Below are positions 57,959 to 60,000 of a stretch of 60,000 nucleotides of DNA, one piece after another. A model generated the notes under the pieces. The model worked only from the letters and a program-made list of their open reading frames with translations. It had not been told where the DNA came from and searched no databases. Both the position numbers and the translations under genes were made by a program. This DNA comes from Cryptomeria japonica. Taxonomy: Eukaryota; Streptophyta; Pinopsida; Cupressales; Cupressaceae. The first letter of the stretch is position 1. Every line of letters begins with the position of its first letter. The stretch covers positions 193,798,695 through 193,858,694 of the forward strand of contig NC_081415.1 of the NCBI RefSeq assembly GCF_030272615.1, written 5' to 3'.

Positions 57959-58840
57959 ATGGAGAACTTAAGAAAGCAATTAGAAGTAGCTCTTGTGGAC
58001 TATGATGCAGAGAAATTGAAGAATATCAAACTTGAAGATGATTTGAGGAATGCACATGAATTTATTCAAGGACTTAAGGAGAATCTCACTATTGCTAGAA
58101 ATAAGAGAAAATAACTTCATGAGAAGATGCAAAATAATGATGATGAAAAGGAAACTCTTAATGAGCTTGTAAACAAGATGAGGCAAGAAAACATGACTTT
58201 GAGGAATGAAATGCAAGACACGACTATGAGATTTTGTAAAGACATTGAAGACAGAAAGAAGAATGAAGATGACTTGACTAGGAGACTCAATGATGCTATA
58301 AATGAAAATTTAAGACTCAATCATGAAAATGATATGTTGAAGACAGTTTTGATTCACATGGAACATGATAAAACTGAACTTATGAGACAAAAGGGAATTC
58401 TAGAAAATGAGTTGGCTACTACAAATCAACATAAAGAGAAATTCAAGAAAAGTTCAAAAGAACTTGATGGTATGCTGAAAAGTCAGAAGTCTAATGGAGA
58501 CACTAATGGACTTGGATTTCAAGTTGGAGAAAGTTCCGATACTACAAACATTCATGACCACAGTAAACCGGTAAGACAACCTAATGCTTACAAATTTAAT
58601 GGGAAATGCTTTAACTGTAACAAGTATGGTCATAGAGCGAATCAGTGTAGATCTAGAAACAATCAAAACATTAATGCACCCACCAGTCAATGTTCCAAAT
58701 GCAACAAAATTGGTCACAATTCAGAAAACTGCAGAATGAAATGTTTGTGGAAGATTTGGGCACTTATCTAATCAATGCAGAATACAAACCGGCATAGGAT
58801 AAGGAAAGGCTATTCAGAAGAACAATGTGACTTGTTAGGC
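57959..58840 (+). pseudogene. copia-7 Gag-like protein: coiled coil and CCHC knuckles
   Basis: From the ATG at 57959 the frame runs, with one TAA at 58112, as a highly charged helix (about 200 residues with regular Leu/Met, for example NELVNKMRQENMTLRNEM and ENDMLKTVLIHMEHD), then CFNCNKYGHRANQC and CSKCNKIGHNSENC. A frameshift near 58741 follows; in the next frame CGRFGHLSNQC is a third knuckle lacking its first Cys. There is no UBN2-type Gag core, unlike copia-1 and copia-2. The element may be a Gag variant or a non-autonomous form. Confidence 0.72.
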
Positions 58841-59365
58841 TTGTAACAAGATTAGACAGATTGCAAAATTTAATGGAAGCAAGACTTCACCAACAAACAA
58901 TAAAGGACCCAGTTTGAAAGGCAAAGAGAAGGTTGATGAGGTAAAGCAAGAATTTTCAAGACAATGGATTAGAAAGACAGATCAAAATGTTGATGAGACT
59001 ATTCCTTCACTGGTAGAAGATAGTATTACTCCACCGACAGGAGACTCTTCATCCAACTGAAAAAGTAACCCTTGGGGGTGTTGCAACAAGTTGAAAATCA
59101 TGCAAGTTTAACCTCGGTTGATGGTGAGAAGATGGAATTCTTCTCTACCGGTAGATGTGTTAAGTTTCACTTAATTGATGAGCATATATTGCAGTTATTG
59201 GAAGAAAAGACATTATAAATCATCGGTTTTCTCTCTTTTTCAATTCACCGAGCATTCAAACTTTTAGAGAGCGTGAAAATCCAAGTGAAGGCATCCAAGG
59301 TGAAGAAGTGAAGCGATCTCTTTCAAGCACTCAAACCATTTTCAGGTAGATTAAGGTATTTATCA
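58841..59365 (+). other. Linker between the two copia-7 frames
   Basis: The first 200 bases still look like a lysine- and serine-rich Gag tail (TSPTNNKGPSLKGKEKVDEV, then IPSLVEDSITPPTGDSS). The rest to the next ATG is noncoding, with short AT-rich and CACCG words. The copia protease motif is not visible here. Confidence 0.45.
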
Positions 59366-60000
59366 ATGGATTCCTCCTCTGCTTCGAAATTTATTGCAAA
59401 CCCTAATGTTGTAGAAGTTGTAAAGTGCCCTAAGCCCATTTTAAAAATCATTCTTGAGATAGCGAAACAAGATGATTCCATAGGTGCTTTTTAAAAAATT
59501 CCAAAAGGTGTTGCTTATGCTGAAGACCCTAGAATCTATATTCATTGCCATATTGAGGAATTAGATTATGAGGAAATATTGAAAATTTTTAGAACTATTA
59601 TCTGTGATGGAAATGGAAATGTAAAACACAAGCACAAGGTAATTGAGACTTTAGGTTTTGTGGAAATCTTGGACATCCCTGATTTTCCTAAGGAGGTAGC
59701 AAGGATTGTCCTTATCAAAGTTCATGGAGAATTATTTTTTGCTAGATTCTGTTTGTAAAATCACCAAAGAAGCAATTACGGTAGTGACAGGTTTACCCTC
59801 CGCTGGTAGCAGGCCAGATAAGACTAAGAAGGTTCCTAATAATACTGTCATGACATTAACAGGAGCAACATATGATAGCAGATCCCTGAGAGTAAATGAT
59901 GTCAAAGATGAGAATGTCAGATTTATAAGCATTATCCTAGGTTATAAGACCACACATGCAAACTGACTTAACTCAGTATCAAGTCTTTGCATTAAAAGTG
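59366..60000 (+). pseudogene. Second copia-7 frame, not identified, open at the window edge
   Basis: ATG at 59366 gives MDSSSASKFIANPNVVEVVK. One TAA lies near 59493. The frame continues PKGVAYAEDPRIYIHCHIE, LDYEEILKIFRTIICDG and IETLGFVEILDIPDFPKEV, shifts near 59735, and goes on as LLDSVCKITKEAITVVTGLP, NNTVMTLTGATYDSRSLRV and FISIILGYKTTHAN before a TGA. It is not a protease, integrase or RT. It looks like the accessory proteins carried by some plant retroelements, but I cannot name it. Confidence 0.45.

Overview
The window is 60 kb of plant nuclear DNA made almost entirely of nested, mostly decayed retrotransposons. I found no host single-copy gene, no rRNA or tRNA gene and no CRISPR array. 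The elements seen are Ty3/gypsy of the Tat type (two RNase H domains, C-X2-H-X4-H-X4-C knuckle), Ty1/copia with initiator-Met tRNA primer binding sites, and L1-like LINE fragments with a terminal RNase H. Long AT-rich spacers, LTRs of 0.4 to 2.7 kb and deep nesting suggest a very large seed-plant genome. A gymnosperm is my best guess, but that is inference.

Layout. 1-10071: right part of a Tat element (Tat1, + strand) with a 5.8-kb open polyprotein frame, a 2.4-kb 3' region holding an array of small hairpins, and a 1.87-kb 3' LTR. 10072-15692: a copia element (copia-1, - strand) with decayed gag, protease, integrase, RT and RNase H and a 1.2-kb 5' LTR. It sits in an older Tat1-like LTR whose tail lies at 15693-15948. 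15949-18350: microsatellite, a copia LTR tail and anonymous AT-rich DNA. 18351-27124: a copia element (copia-3, - strand) with paired 0.38-kb LTRs that carries gag but no RT. Its leader holds a ten-copy dimeric repeat array, and it contains a solo LTR (TSD TGCCA) and an LTR inside an LTR (inner TSD GTTTT). 27125-29766: a copia LTR with PBS. 29767-31130: LINE RT fragment. 31320-33450: an unidentified decayed reading frame split by a solo LTR (TSD ATAAT). 33450-35000: 3' end of another LINE with RNase H and poly(A).

35.4-43.6 kb: a second Tat element (Tat2, - strand). Its 3' LTR holds a solo copia LTR (TSD ATCGA/ATTGA). Between the integrase end and the 3' LTR it carries, on the opposite strand, a decayed plant mobile domain (PMD) gene. 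Tat2 RT is split by copia-2 (+ strand, from 43608). Copia-2 is itself split at the RT/RNase H boundary by a complete 7.8-kb LTR element (48438-56223, TSD GGTGG) that encodes only Gag and a protease-like domain. After copia-2 comes a series of four palindromes (56929-57106). Then copia-7 (from 57133) begins, with an intact PBS, a coiled-coil and multi-knuckle Gag-like frame, and a second frame I cannot name.

The order of insertion can be read from these breaks: Tat2, then copia-2, then the Gag-protease element and probably copia-7. Stop codons in the copia frames are mostly TAG, and LTR pairs differ mainly by transitions, as expected from decay of methylated cytosines. The most unusual items are the box-plus-hairpin array in the Tat1 3' region, the antisense PMD gene, the palindrome series, the dimeric leader array, and two unrelated Gag-only elements in one window.
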